From: Acanthaster planci
Taxonomy: Eukaryota; Echinodermata; Asteroidea; Valvatida; Acanthasteridae
Direction: 5' to 3'
DNA length: 64,000 bases
NCBI RefSeq assembly: GCF_001949145.1
Contig: NW_019091362.1
Span: forward strand, 7,058,297 to 7,122,296
In this document: piece after piece, positions 38,216 to 51,300 of the stretch
Layout of the letters: each line of letters begins with the position of its first letter
Position numbering within the stretch: position 1 is the first letter of the stretch
Made by a program: the position numbers and the translations under genes
Notes under the pieces: model-generated
Told to the model about the DNA's origin: nothing
The model's database searches: none
Seen by the model: the letters and a program-made list of their open reading frames with translations, nothing else

Positions 38216-38614
38216 TAGGGCTGAGTCAATTCGAATAATTCACTATTTGAATATTCGACCTTCAATTATGTCAAACATCTGAATGTTCGGTGGTACTGAC
38301 CAGCAGAATAAACCATATCACTATAATACTTTTTCACGTCTAAGAGTATCTCCAGCCACGATATAGCAAGATTTAAGAGACGAACAATAATTCTTTTCCT
38401 GTTGAAAATGTACATTCCTTTAAATTCTTTAATGAATAATGTACTTTTCGTTTAAATTTACTTGGAACAAGCCTCCAAAGTGCAATTTTCTCATTTAAAA
38501 CAAAAGAAAATTCCCCTTCCTTTCATTACTTTTGCATTGGAATATTCAAATCCGAAAAATAATACTTGAATATTAGATGATCGATCAAATATTCAATTAT
38601 TCAGCACAGCCTTA
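38216..38614. mobile_element. hAT-type MITE with 8-bp target duplication
   Basis: The 399-bp element starts TAGGGCTGAGT and ends with the complement of TAAGGCTGTGC. It is flanked on both sides by the identical octamer GACAAAAT (38208-38215 and 38615-38622). AT-rich subterminal motifs such as TTGAATATTCG recur in both orientations. An 8-bp duplication and TAGGGYTGTG-like ends are characteristic of hAT transposons. There is no transposase frame, so it is non-autonomous. Confidence 0.88.
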
Positions 38615-38622
38615 GACAAAAT

Positions 38623-39469
38623 GGTTGCAGTACTAATAGAGGGGGGGGGAAATTGGAACTTTGTAGTATAGTCACTTGGGTATGCCACTCGATAGAAAAA
38701 CATGCACTGCTTTGAATAAATTCATGAAATTCAATGAAATACTTCACTGAAGTATTTTATTGAAGAAGGGCGAGATGACTTTTTTGATCCATTGTTTGGA
38801 ATCATCCATCGGAGCACTAGGATGGTACCCTAGAATTTGCCCATACTTCATCATTTTCATTTCCATACTGAAAAATTCATACACGTATGTGTACTGCCTT
38901 CCTTGGGATTCAAGATGGCTGACTCAAAACTAAAGCCAACTGTCTTCCACGATATGACTTTGTCACTTTACACCGTCTAGCGTGTAGGTTTTGCATTTTT
39001 CCAAGCTCACATCACAAGGTATTCAAGCACTGATTAATTGAACGATTATGGTCCAGTGTCATGCCAGACTTACTGACCTGTGAACTATATACATGTAGAT
39101 CTAAACTTTAGTAGTGTAAGAGGGCTTAAAATATTTTAGTGAATGTAATTAAAACGACTGAAGGATAACATGTCATAACTGGTTAAATTATGTACTGCAC
39201 CATGAGTGTCACTACTTGGCAGATATCAGCACGTTATCAATTTTCTGTGTTATCATTATTATTATAACATGTAAACCTGTTTGTCGAATATAGCAATTTT
39301 TTCCTCAAAGTGTTTTTTCTTATTACATATTAATGATCTGAAACTAAATCTATTCTCCCCTCCACTATAACTAAAACTTATGAGCAACAGCAAGGATTTC
39401 ACTCATCTGAATGAGACGTGCACTCAAGTTAAAAGCTGTCAATGTTCACATACCTTTGACTTGTTCATG
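38623..39469. other. 3' flank / probable 3' UTR of SLX9
   Basis: AT-rich sequence downstream of the SLX9 stop. TTTATT at 38756-38761 reads AATAAA on the minus strand and could be its polyadenylation signal. CAAGATGGC at 38918 is a lone YY1-like match. No gene is seen. Confidence 0.4.
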
Positions 39470-42400
39470 TCATCTCTGGGCATCTTGCTCCTCCTGCAGC
39501 TTGTTCTTGAGATGCTCGTTAATGGTAGAGAAGGGATTTGATTTGAAGGCAGAGTGTCTTAGGACTTGCTTGAATCGTGTTGATTCCTCTAAGCTGTGAA
39601 TCAACACAGAAGAGTCACCAAACCTTATTTTTCTCACTGAAGGAAGATGTATAAATAATCATCTTACAACGGTAGCAACGAAAGATTTTTGGAGTCAATT
39701 CACAACTTAGAACAAAATGTCAATGCTAAAATACTGCTACGATGTTGTTACAACCAGTAAAAACTTGAAAGCTTTAAAAATCTCCACAAAATGCATGAGT
39801 TTCAATTTCAAAGCAATCTGCTTTGCTGTGTCTCTGTTCAGAACTCAAAACCTACATGTATATTTCAAGACGGATACCGTACAAGGCTAACATAGGATAA
39901 TAGCCACAATAAAGTACAGGATGAAAGACAACCACCCTCAGCCAAATAGACATTAACATTTTGTAACTTGACTGCCGTCAAATTATAATCTAATAAATTT
40001 CTGACTAAACAGTTTGATATATTTGTAAACTGTTTCAAATCTTAATGATGAAAACATATTATTCGTGCATTCACTATCAGAATTCAATTTGAGGCACGTG
40101 CACATACATTTAGTATTAGTACACGCAGGTGACATTGGCTTAATAAAGTTGAATAGATGAGGAGGGAAGACTGTAGCATGGGGCCTCTTGATGGCATGTA
40201 ACATGGAGCCACACAAAGATATGTTCAGGGAGTGTATGAAGAGAATGCAGTGTGGCATTGGGTGGCAAGTGGAATGGTTTATAAGCAAGTCAAATACACA
40301 GACCTTGTTATTTCACCTGCCATTATGTATTTTGAAATTGGATAGTCTGAAGAGAAGTTAGTTAAGGTTGAAGTCAGACTGCTAGAAAGAACAAAATGCC
40401 AATTATAATTTTAGCAAAAACAAAAACTGTATTGATAAATCTTCAGTTTGAATCTTATCCAGAACATTACTTATAATAAGCATTATTTGCATCACAAATT
40501 TCCAAGAAAATCTAAAAATACATAAAAATAACTCCAAGTTATTTTCAGCTGTTTCTCGATTGGTAGCTGTGCCCAATTCTGCCTGATATTAACATACTGT
40601 GTCACACGCTGATTCAAAAACATTTCTAGTGACTTTGGACTGATTTTTAGTGCATTCGTTCACTTCTTCTCTTAGCAAATCCTTTTCATTGGCTGAATGT
40701 TCTGCTATGCTACCCGGTATTTAAACACCAGAGAGGTAACAGACACTGCCGCCTGTCATTTGAATACCCAAATACAGCACACGTATACTTTTTACTGATA
40801 ACCAGGACCGAGCATGTCGAAATATTGATGTTACAGGGGCAAACAAGTTCTGGGGATGAAATGTTGTCCCTACAAGGTTCTGACTTTCCCGACACAAGAA
40901 ATTTTCCTAGTAGTGCAGGAAGGCCAAACCAGTTACATGTTGGAAACCTCGAGGATGTCATGCGCAAATCAATTTCCACTGTCATGTGCAATGTTTAATG
41001 GGAGTGAAGATTCTGATTGGGACACTAAAAGGTGAAGAACTAGAAATCTGTTCTGGTGGTCATGCTGGCGGCGTCCAAAACTGTGAATGTAGACATATAT
41101 GTGTGTTTCTCTTTGCTAGATGTGGCACATCACTGTGTGGCTGCGTTTCCTCTTTACTTTTACACACCAGTGTAGTAGTGTGAATAAATAAAAGCAGTGC
41201 TGGGCACTCACAGAAGCTGTTGTCTGTCTCTGGCTTTCATGGTGCCTCTGTGTTGTTTCCTCTCCTCAACCATTCTGCAGGAAAGACATTATCAAAACAG
41301 GCTAGTGACAACGCAGGTCAGGCTGCTTTTTTCCTCCAACCAATACAAAATCTCACAAAGCCTTTTACCTCTTAGACAAATATCGGTCCCCTAGCTACGG
41401 CTGCAATTTCCTTTGGGAGGAAAAAATTCTTTCTGGCAATGGAATGAGGAGGGAAAGGGAATGCGGAGGAAAAATAGACGTTACAGGGGTACTTTGAACA
41501 GGGAAAAGCTGAGATTGTCATCTTCTGTATCACTTGATAAAAAGTATTGTACGCTCATAGGTACTGATGCACCAAGCTCCCTTTGGCAAAGAAAACAATG
41601 GTGTAAAATGAGTCCGTGTGAATCCGAGTTGAAGGTTAATTGACCCTTTTCTCTTGCTCACTGGCATGTATCGTGACTCTTTGAGTACAGGATGCTGAAA
41701 AATAAGCCAGTACATGTACATGTTTCTTCAAAACTTACATGTACACCATTAAAACGGTGGCATTTACTAGAACGTGCATACCTTAATAGCCAGTTCACAG
41801 GAGTTTCTTTACAGCACTAAACAAAATCCCTGTGAAAAAATTGCATGCCAATGCATGAGGAACTTTACTGACAAAATCATCTTGAAATTGAACCATGTCT
41901 TCAGAAAGTTTTTCAATAAATGTACCAATAATTGTATGTAGCACCATGATACCAAAACTGGCATGGCCACACAGATTTTTAACTATTATTTCCGGCAACA
42001 GAGGTGATTTATTTGCGGACATGTCACCTACAGTGAGCAAAGAATCAATATTTAAAGATGTACGTCGATATTGAAAAACTGCACAACCGCAAAGCCAAAT
42101 ATGAGTCTTGTGGCTAAGCCCACTCTCATGCCAAAAAATGTAAGGTTCAAAATAGTGCAATCTGATTGGTCACGATTCCTTGATTCTGTATCATAGCTGG
42201 GAAAGCTTGCATGATTATGTTTAAACAAGCATGTGTGCTGCTGCACACATTTCGAACGTCATGTTTGTTGACAAAACTCTGTCCCCTGCCCCGCCCCTCC
42301 CTTACTTTGCTTCTTGAGTCTTGCGATGACTGAGCGCAATGATCTCAGACAGCTCCGGCAGGGCTTGGTTCAGGGGATTCAAGTCACCAATGATGGGCCT

Positions 42401-45400
42401 CTCTGATCGCTTCTTGGCATTTTTCTTATTCCTCTTGGCCATTTGGATCGTGTCGATTTCTTTGGAGTAAAAGAAAGAGAAGATATCGAAGTTCATGGTC
42501 TTCAAGAGACAAAACAGTTTTACTTTGCAACAAAACATTGTCTTCAAAATAAATTTTACACTCAGTTCATGTGCTACTGTAAATAACCATGCTTCAGGTG
42601 CTGTTCTCTCTTTTGGGCCAAATGAGGGCAGTGTTCAAGGAAACAGGCCAGAGCTGTATAAAGAGACTGTAGCGCCAACTTCAGACTTTGGAACTAAGAA
42701 TGGCTGTTCATTACATGTATGTGTCTGTACAGCATGCGGCTATTGTGTGCTGATTGTCCATGTGCTCTGATGCATAATCCACTGACAACAATTGAGACAA
42801 TCACATCACAACTCTATGAACAGCTGTCAAACAGTCTTTTTCTTTGTATGCCTGATCTCCAATGGGCTTCATTCGCTATGTTATGTAGCTATGGCCGGCA
42901 TTATCACCAAAGCTACGTAACAAAATTGTCCGACAAACCACCTGATAGCTTTGAAGTGTCCAAGAGGGTAAAAATTACAAATTAATAAGGCAGGTTCGTG
43001 CTCTGTGTCAAAAGCATACGTACATGATGACGTCAATTTTTTATATCAAGGCAAACAATCATGCTGAAACTTCACTAGAGTTGAGCACACTGCTAGGCTG
43101 CACAATTTCACCACAAACGTGTCATGACACCAAACTGGCATCCATGTTAGCTTTGCACTGAGTTTATACACGTAAACCCGCTTTGGGTTTTCCTCCATAG
43201 ATCCCAATCATTACTTTCTAGCCATTTGTCGTGTCTCAGCTTCATCTTCTCCTTCTTGGTGATTTGTCCCTGTCCCCCTCTGATGCTCTTCTTGGAGATG
43301 AAGCTCCTCCTGTCGTCCTCGTCACGTGGGCTGGCCAGGGCATGCTGGGATTGACTGGTGTCTGACGATGTCGCAGCCAGACTGAAGAGCCCCTGGGTGG
43401 GGAACTCGGAACCAGGAGGTATCAGGCTTGCCTGTATTGTTAAATGAGATGGAGTTCATTACTACCGGCCAATTTGACGTTTGAAGAGTTGACCGTTTGG
43501 ACAACTTGTCCATTGTGATAATATGACTATTATTATTGTGATAATATGGCTATATGTATATAAAAATTCCACAATGGAAAAGCCTGGTTCATACAGTAGG
43601 TGCGGTCGCAAAAAATACACTGCATGTACCTTCTTCAATAGCAAACATTATAAACATTTTGCATTTTCTCATCATTTGTCCTCCACAAAATATCCCAATT
43701 TACGAGTGTCATAAACATCAAGAAGTTAAAGACGGGCGGGGGACCTGTTCACTTCAGGGGGGATTTTAGTGAGAGAGCATCTCAAGTCAGGAATGTTCGC
43801 ATTCCAGTGGACCATTCCCACTTGAACATTTGGATTTCATTAGAACAATTACACATCAGTGGGCACGGTCCGCTTTGTGCACAGACCATGCAGTGGCAGC
43901 ATTCCAGTGGGAAGGCTGGGTTCCCACTGGAACGGCCATCTGTTTTGGGATGAAAACGCTGCTTTCCAAATTGAAGGTTCCGACCATTCTGAATTACATG
44001 TATGAAATACTAAGGACAAGGGGTTCAGTACTGAACAAGATTAACAAGCAGAGTACAATAGAAGGTGTTTATGACACTCAAAAAGTCTGATGGTTTGATG
44101 GACCTATGGAATTCTTTCACTGCCAAAAGATATTTAAAAAAATGGTGTCCCAAGAGTAAGGACTGCATGTTAGTTTGGGCAAAGAAGAAACATGACCAAA
44201 AAGATGAGGCGGTCCAAAACTGTACACCTGTTGTGGGAAAGAGGCTTCTGATCAACCACCATGTTATGTGATGTAGTCTTGCTCATAAAAAGGCATGGGC
44301 ATGATGGGGCAAATCTCCCCATGTCATGAAGTTACATGTACGTACCCCATGGAACATGCAGTTTGACACACCCATGACAACAGTTTTTTGAAAAGCATTA
44401 AATTAATCTAACAAAAATATATGTGGGTGTCATCCATTCTGCAACTAGTTTACATCCAATCTTCTAGACTTTGCTGAGTGCAACCATGGAGGTACCAGTA
44501 CTATGTAGGTAGGTGCAACAGTCTGTCACCGTTTTCATGAAGAGGCAAATTTCTCATCAGAGAGTAAAACCTACAAGTAGGTTTCGAGAAAATCGTATTT
44601 GAAGTTGGTCTCTTTTTCAAATGCTTATTTCCCCAGTATTTAGCATGCCTTTGATGTAACCAATGCTACTTCATGAAAGAGGGGATCTTATTCAATGACA
44701 CAAAACTACCAAATGATATTCACAGATGTCAATTCAAATTGTTCATCTTGTAAACAAATTCACCTTTTTGTGCAAACGATAAAATTCATGTGACTTATGT
44801 CTACTGGTGAAAATGTGAGCTATTTTGCTACGGCGCATGCCAGGTGCAAAATTATTACATTTGCATACATTTTCGGCGTCAAATTTGCCTCTTCGTGAAA
44901 AAGGCAAAACCAGTTTGCCCATGGTTTTGTCCTCCATAGCCAACACCATATCCATGGAAGACAAACTCTCCTCTTCGTGAAAACGCAAAATGCAGAATAG
45001 GACCTAGTTGAAATTTGCCCTGGGTAAGATCACTGTGATTTGGCTGATTTCAGTAGATTTGGGTAAAAAAAGATTACACCAAGTTGTAGGCACTGCATAA
45101 CCTAGTTGATTTTGCCGGAAAACAGAATTTTGAAAATAATCATGATTTTGGATCAAAGTGCGAAAATGGTGACAAGTCACTAGAAGTACATACAATGTAC
45201 ACAACACGTCAGTGTAGGCCTATGTCTGCCTGGCCTGTGGGGTCCTGTTGACTGACCATCACATTTGGTAAAAACAAAAACAGTGTAGATGTATATTTAG
45301 CCTGCGCTGGCAAAAATTATCGAAATGGTATTTAGCCAGCTACAAGACTTGAAGTAGCCAGTTACTATGCATCTGCCCAATAAAGTATCATTTAGCCTGG

Positions 45401-46374
45401 TATAGACCCGACATTATAAACATGGTAAATTTGCCTGCGATGGGTAAATATCACCTACCTAGAAAGAAGTCTCAAAATTAAATGGGCCTGTTTAGTCGTA
45501 TCCGTGCTTACCTGTACTGTTGGAACTAACGTATGCCTAAATCAATTATACTTTTCTGCTGCTTTGCCATCTTGGGTGTTAATTTCTTAGTATAAATAAC
45601 TTGTTCACTATTAACTATGGGGATCGCTACCCAGCAAGCTTTGCTTTTTAGTGATTCCTAATCACATATTTTTGTTTACATTACTTTCTGAGTGTATTCT
45701 ATTTTTTATGGGGAAATAAAGTTAAAGTTGAAGCTTCACCACTTGCATGCATGTGTGAATGCATGGCATACAAACCCTGCAAGGTTCAACCGTGGAGGTA
45801 AGAAGAGACCTCCATGGTTGAACTTATACGGTACCCTACAGTTTCGTACAGTTGTTACGCCCCAACTATAGCATTAGTCCCAACTATAGTTGGGCCCGTC
45901 CCAACTATTGTTGGGCCCGTCCCAACTATTGTTGGGCCCGTCCCAACTAGAGTGCTACAGTTGGGCCAGCCCAACTACAGCAGAGAGGTCCTGTGTGCGC
46001 GATGTGCCCAGCATGTGCCAAAGTCATATTGTTTACAAATGTCATGTCATTGGTCATAGGGCTAAGTGCCACATTTTTGATGAATTGTGTCAATTGTGTC
46101 TGACTTGGATAATGTTGAGACATTTCCCACAGACATTGGTCAACAATAGTTGGGCCAGCCCAACTGCAGCACTTCAGTTGGGACTTATGCCATAGTTGGG
46201 GCGTAACAAGGTTAAGGTTTCCAGTGTATCGTGTTCCTAAAATATTTCAGTAAAATGTCACTTTACCTTTACGGCTGATAAATCAGGATGCGAGTCATTT
46301 TCTTCTCTCTTCGTTTTAGACAGTGCCGGGTTGTGTAGTTTACCGGTATGTTTTTTGGTTTTAATTTTGCCCAT
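39470..46374 (-). CDS. SLX9: SLX9 (FAM207A) ribosome biogenesis factor, complete, five exons
   Basis: Five minus-strand exons join in phase: 46374-46267 (ATG), 43431-43215, 42459-42306, 41274-41212 and 39593-39470 (TGA). All introns have GT/AG ends. The product is 221 residues, close to the roughly 230 of human SLX9. Family blocks are the basic start MGKIKTKK, ITKKEKMKLRHDKWLE (residues 93-108), GDLNPLNQALPEL (133-145) and a C-terminal block with QQLLLEESTRFKQVL and NPFSTINEHLKNKL. SLX9 is a nucleolar protein linked in yeast to 18S rRNA maturation and 40S pre-subunit export. Lys-rich stretches (residues 117-126) fit nucleolar targeting and RNA binding. Intron 1 carries two inverted-repeat elements. 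The gene converges with the 459-residue gene and diverges from the oxygenase gene. Identification is firm from the two central blocks. Confidence 0.93.
44520..44995. mobile_element. Possible inverted-repeat element in SLX9 intron 1
   Basis: CCGTTTTCATGAAGAGGC at about 44538 recurs inverted as TTTGCCTCTTCGTGAAAAA (near 44883) and as CCTCTTCGTGAAAACGC (near 44970). The arms are short and the borders unclear, so this may be a decayed element. Confidence 0.35.
45852..46209. mobile_element. MITE with TTGTTACGCCCCAAC ends and internal tandem repeats, in SLX9 intron 1
   Basis: The 358-bp segment starts TTGTTACGCCCCAACTATAG and ends with the complement of TTGTTACGCCCCAACTATGG. Similarity continues for about 40 bp (29 or more matches in the first 35). 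Near the left end a 21-bp unit containing CAACTATTGTTGGGCCCGTC repeats about three times, and each unit is itself nearly palindromic. A second pair of blocks, GTTGGGCCAGCCCAACT, occurs at both 45961 and 46150. The element ends 57 bp from the exon 1 splice donor of SLX9. I found no clear target duplication. Confidence 0.8.
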
Positions 46375-47775
46375 TTTCTGTTAATGAACTTAAGTTACAA
46401 TGTAGGCCTAAGACTACGAAGTGTTCACAGGACAGCATGCACGTGTCTAGGATACTGTGACTGTACTGCTGAGTGCTAGATGTTTTGGTAGTTTCAGCTA
46501 GCTCGTGGTCACATTGCACATTGGCGAGTTGAAGGTTAACTACGATTATGTGAGGGCGCTGTGCAACAATAACGGTCACACCACAGCCTCACGCGGGTCA
46601 AACCTACGCAGACCTTTTCGGAGGTGAACTCCGGGGTATATCCAGCAAGAGATGAGACAGAGGGGTACCCAACGCCCCCCCCCCCCAACATGTCCAATCG
46701 CTATACACACTCTAGACTGTTGTTACCTAACACATTCCCCTAGATGTCTGAAAAGAATTCCTCAGATTCCAATGAAACAGCGACCAACATTAAGTGTTGT
46801 TCGCTTGATCGTAACATGATTAGAGGTGTCTTTCAAAGGCAACCATGGGGTATTTTGAAATAAAGAAGTTCCTAGTGCTGACCTGCGGTGATTGAAGGGA
46901 ATTTGTTGAACATTGGTTGATAATTAGTACCTTTTGCGGTGTGCAGCGAAATACTACACAGGAATCTACATGTACATGGATATGGTTTTTTCATGATGCT
47001 CGCATGCCGAGCGCTAGCGACCATTCAGCGCTGTCCAACGTTGAGCCTGCCGATTGGACGCCACGACAGCCACTGAACTTGAAGTTACCTGAGTTTATGT
47101 TAATCTTGTGCGCTATAAATCTACCTTCGGTTGGCCACTTTTACCAAAAGGTCACATTTTTTTCAGCTTGAAAAATATGCACCTAGAAAAAGTACTTCTA
47201 ACCGCTCTATCTCCCCCTGATCCAAGTACATTTAAATCCAACCCAAGCATTTCATATCTCACAGGTGAACAGATACAACATTTTAGAAAATGTATTAACA
47301 AGTATTTTTCCATGAATCCCGTTCAGAGTTGGATTTTTAAAGTAGTGGCCGGATGTTTCGAAATCTAAGAGTCGGTTAATTCTTCCCACAAACCCCTCCC
47401 CACCCCCACTCCAGTCAAGAAAAAGATATTGACATACATGTACATTTCGCGGGATAGTCATTCCTAAACCTGACCTCTCCCTTGGCAAGGTTGATTTAGT
47501 CCCCCGTGATGTACCAGTGCATTGACAGTTAAGAAATTATTATCGTAAATTATTCTTCTAGCCTTGTATCGACGGCAAACCATACGTTCTGCAGACACCT
47601 TTACAAAAAACACAACCACGACGCAAAATGAACAGGTCGCACCTTCCATTCGGAAAACAGATTTGTTGGGAGGTACTAGGTTTGACCGTTTAAATGACAC
47701 AGCGCCCTCACTACGTCTCTCCCACATTATGCTTTTTCGATCCACGGTGTGTGTGTCACGGTGTTTTGTTTTTTT

Positions 47776-47821
47776 AAAGAGCACCTCCAAGGAAAATATG
47801 TTTTCCTTAGAGGTACTCTTT
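47776..47821. repeat. 46-bp near-perfect palindrome
   Basis: AAAGAGCACCTCCAAGGAAAA is followed by a 4-base centre (TATG) and the complement of AAAGAGTACCTCTAAGGAAAA, 19 of 21 positions pairing. It could form a hairpin in DNA or RNA. Confidence 0.8.
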
Positions 47822-48272
47822 AATACAACCCCAAACACTTCATAATCTTACGCTGTGTTGGGTGCAGATAACGATGATCAGTTTTATTGGCCTGACGCTG
47901 CTACCCTTTTATTAAGCCTAATAACTGCACGCGCTCTGCAGATCTGCAGCAGCAGCACTTGGAAAGTTTTTAGCTCTCTGTAAAATAATAAATTGAATAA
48001 AATGTGAACATGATTATAAACTAATTAAGTGATCCGTCTGTATTTCACTTGTTCTGCTTGTCCACATACATGCAAATTTGTCTGTAGAAAATGGATGAAG
48101 CCATCAAAAGCGAAACTATATACGGTTTGTATGCCTTGCACACTACAAACCATACAGCTCTGCCTTTTTTTCTGCCAAGTGGAGACTCCTCGCGTGGTTC
48201 TACTAAAGCGCCCTCTTGTGATCTGGTGTACGTATACAAACAAAACAGCACACTCATGCAAAGCATGCAGCA

Positions 48273-48316
48273 CGTACATGTACATATACATGTGTTCAAG
48301 TACATGTACATGTGTA
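48273..48316. repeat. ACATGT-rich tract
   Basis: Repeated GTACATGTACAT and ATACATGTG motifs make an alternating, self-complementary tract just upstream of the oxygenase start codon. Such tracts are scattered through the window. Confidence 0.7.
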
Positions 48317-48367
48317 AACGCACAGGTAGGTTTGACTCCACTGGTTGGTGCAGTCTATCGTGCTAGA

Positions 48368-51300
48368 ATGCCGAGGAAAAAGACAAACAAGTCTAGCAAA
48401 TTACCTTCAAACTCCCGTGGAAGTACGGATGAAAGAAGAGGAACGTACTGCAATGATAAAAATGACAAACACGACCAGTTTGAAAGACAAAATTTCAGAA
48501 AAGGGGGCACCTACTCTACCGTGCCAGAACAACCCGGAAATAAGCAAGCTGATTGGAGGGTCGGCGTTATCATGGCAATCTGTCTGCCAATTTCCATCCT
48601 CATTTTCTGGAAGGTCACCTTGCCGGTGATGTGGTGGATTTTAACAGTGATGGTTGGATCAGATTTTGCTCAAAAGTTGAGTTTTTTTAAACAAGGTAAG
48701 TAATTCCTGATTGGAGGATTGAATAAGTCATCTTTAGTTTGTAACAGGCTTATGCGTTACAAACAGGTGGGGATGGTATTGACAGGACATGGGTGACAAT
48801 GCGGATTATAGACAAGTACAAAGTTTAAGTTGAAACTAGGCCGTATTAACGTTAGACCATAACGTTAGACCTGTCAGATGGGCAAAGACACAAAAAGGAG
48901 TCAACATGATCCATCAGCTATTTTGGAACATTCGCTTCCTTTAAAAAAAGAATTTGACCCTCTTTAAAGATTGAGAACTTATCATTTGGCCTTAAAAGAT
49001 TTGTCTGAGCTAAGGTAATGCTCTCATTAAATAAGGCTCTTTTTATTTTTGACTTTTAAGATGTAATCCACATATTGACTTCAGAGTGTCCAGTTTGGCT
49101 ATCAGCCAAAGAGCGAGCATTTCTGGATGACCGGTCAAATGATGGCATTCTGAGAGTAAGCAACATCTCAAGGGAAGGGTTTGAAGACATCGTCAGACGG
49201 GGAGAACCAGTGATTGTCACGGATGCTTTGAGGGGTAACAATTGTACCCTATTCAAAAACTGCCTGGCTGAGATCAAGCCATTTCTCAAGGTCAAATCAA
49301 AGCTCAAGGTTTTTCTTACTTCACTAGCTTTTTTCCAAGTATGCCCTTGAGAGATAATTGGATCATTTCTCCTCATATCTACCATTATTAGAATGCAAAA
49401 GGTCAGTACCCTTTGAGGGACCGTTGTTTCCCTACCAAGGGATCTAAAATATAGCTTAGCGTTTTAGTGGGCAATGCTGAAGATACACTGCCATTACGAT
49501 GATGATGATATCACGTAATAAAGCAAATGGGTATTGGAAGTGTGGAAGTAAGGATTTTTTATTTCACCCTTGTTCAATCCGTATACTTTTGTATAAAATG
49601 GCTAACACTACAATGTAAATAGGATCACCACTTGGTGCAGACTTTCTGGTGATCTCTTGACTGAAATGAGATCAAATCTGAAACAGGCTTATGTACAAGT
49701 AGGTATGACTGTTAACAATATACAGTACATTTTTAGTGTGCAAGTGTACATGTGCCACTATGTTTGAATTCGGTGAAGACGTTGACCTAGTTCTAATCCA
49801 TGCAATATGATAATTAACAGAAAAAAATAAATTGCCTGCTTGGTCACAGATTGGGAATCTTTTGGATTGTACGACTGCGGATACTTCATGAGGAAATTTC
49901 CAGAAGCAGAGTACTTTGATTGGCAGGTATTTCAAAAAACATTCAAGTCATTACCATGAGGAATAATTAAAAGAAACAAAGCTTCTTGTGCTCTAAGTTG
50001 TCTAGGATTAGTGTTGAATTTGTGGCCTTGATTTAAGTCTATAAACTTAGTCATGTAGTAATGTTTTGCAGGTCAGCAAATCAATTCAGTGGGATGTCAT
50101 CCGTCCAGATGTCCTTGGGCAGAGCACTTCATCCTCTTATGCCAGAATTAGTTGCTTTGTTGTAATCATGCAGCCACTCACACCAAATGTCAACAGGACA
50201 TTTGAATCATATACCTCACTGGAGTTTTAGCCAAACTTTGTTGGCTGGCCAAGCAGGGGTAATAATGATACAAGACTTGATGAGCATCATGTTGGTGGGA
50301 AACATGCACATTGTTTTTGTGGTCTGTGACCGCAATGAGATCAACATGACTCAAGGAGAGAAAAAGCTTTGTATAGTTCCAAGAAAATTGTTTTAGTTTT
50401 TAGAAAAAATGGCATCCATCCATTTACTCCACTTCTCAATTTAGGGGCAACGTAGGTCATAATCAAACTTAGTTAATTAAACTGATTAATCTGGGAATCA
50501 TGAAAAGCAGTTGATTGTTGAAGAGTTTCAAAGGGCGGGGCTCAGTGATGGTCCTCAAAGGTGGGATTTACATGTCATTAAGTGACAGACTTTTCTTGCA
50601 CACATGGTTATTTCAAAGTCTATGGGCCTAACAAAAGCTTTTGTGCAATGGCATGATTGGCTGAACTGATATACGCTCAGTCCAGGGAGTGTTGAATGGG
50701 AGGGGCGGGCTAAACCAAAAAAGTAGGAGGCAAGGGCGAAGGTTATTTTGAGGGGCTATTTGGATTACGATGTGCGCACTTTTTGCAGAGGCAATTATTT
50801 CGTTCAAATTTTTGAAATAAAAACGTAGAGTCAAATGAGAGGCAAAGATGCTGCATTTTTTTCCCCTTCAAATACACACTGGAGACAGAGAACGTTTTCG
50901 TTTCTCTAACAAGATTGGCCTCAATGTTTTTCAGGGTCAAGAAACTATCAATCTCGGTAATATCACCAATAGACCGGCCTTCTCGGGGTTGCAGTGTGCT
51001 AGTGGCTACATGGAGACCAGCTGGGATTCAAACAGAAAATATGCCAAGGTATTCAGAGTTTGTAGAGGCACTCTTGAGCAAGTTCTTTAGTTTTTTAACC
51101 CGCCTATGCTGAAGTCACTCTTTGGGTCACTTGGTAAACACCTCAAAGAAGCACAGCTGTGTTGTGTTGTGCAAGAGAGTGACATGCAAGAGAGTGACCT
51201 TGGGCACTTTTGCATATTTGTGCTGTAAAAAAACCAAAGGAGGGTTAATGATGGCTCTATGTGCATGCTATCTCAAATCTGCTGTCTTTATTTACGTAGG

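Larger units (their letters stand above)
46375..48367. promoter_or_regulatory. Region between divergent genes: SLX9 upstream side and 5' flank of the oxygenase gene
   Basis: SLX9 starts leftward at 46374 and the oxygenase gene rightward at 48368, so both promoters should lie here. I see no TATA box placed to decide either start. The region holds a C-run (46675-46686), a near-perfect palindrome at 47776-47821 and an ACATGTACATGT tract at 48273-48316. The frame open upstream of 48368 passes through that tract and is probably not translated. Confidence 0.35.

Noticed and set aside
48029-48367. Upstream in-frame extension of the oxygenase gene
   Set aside because: It runs through an ACATGT repeat tract and reads as Cys/Tyr-rich nonsense; the ATG at 48368 starts a normal basic N-terminus.
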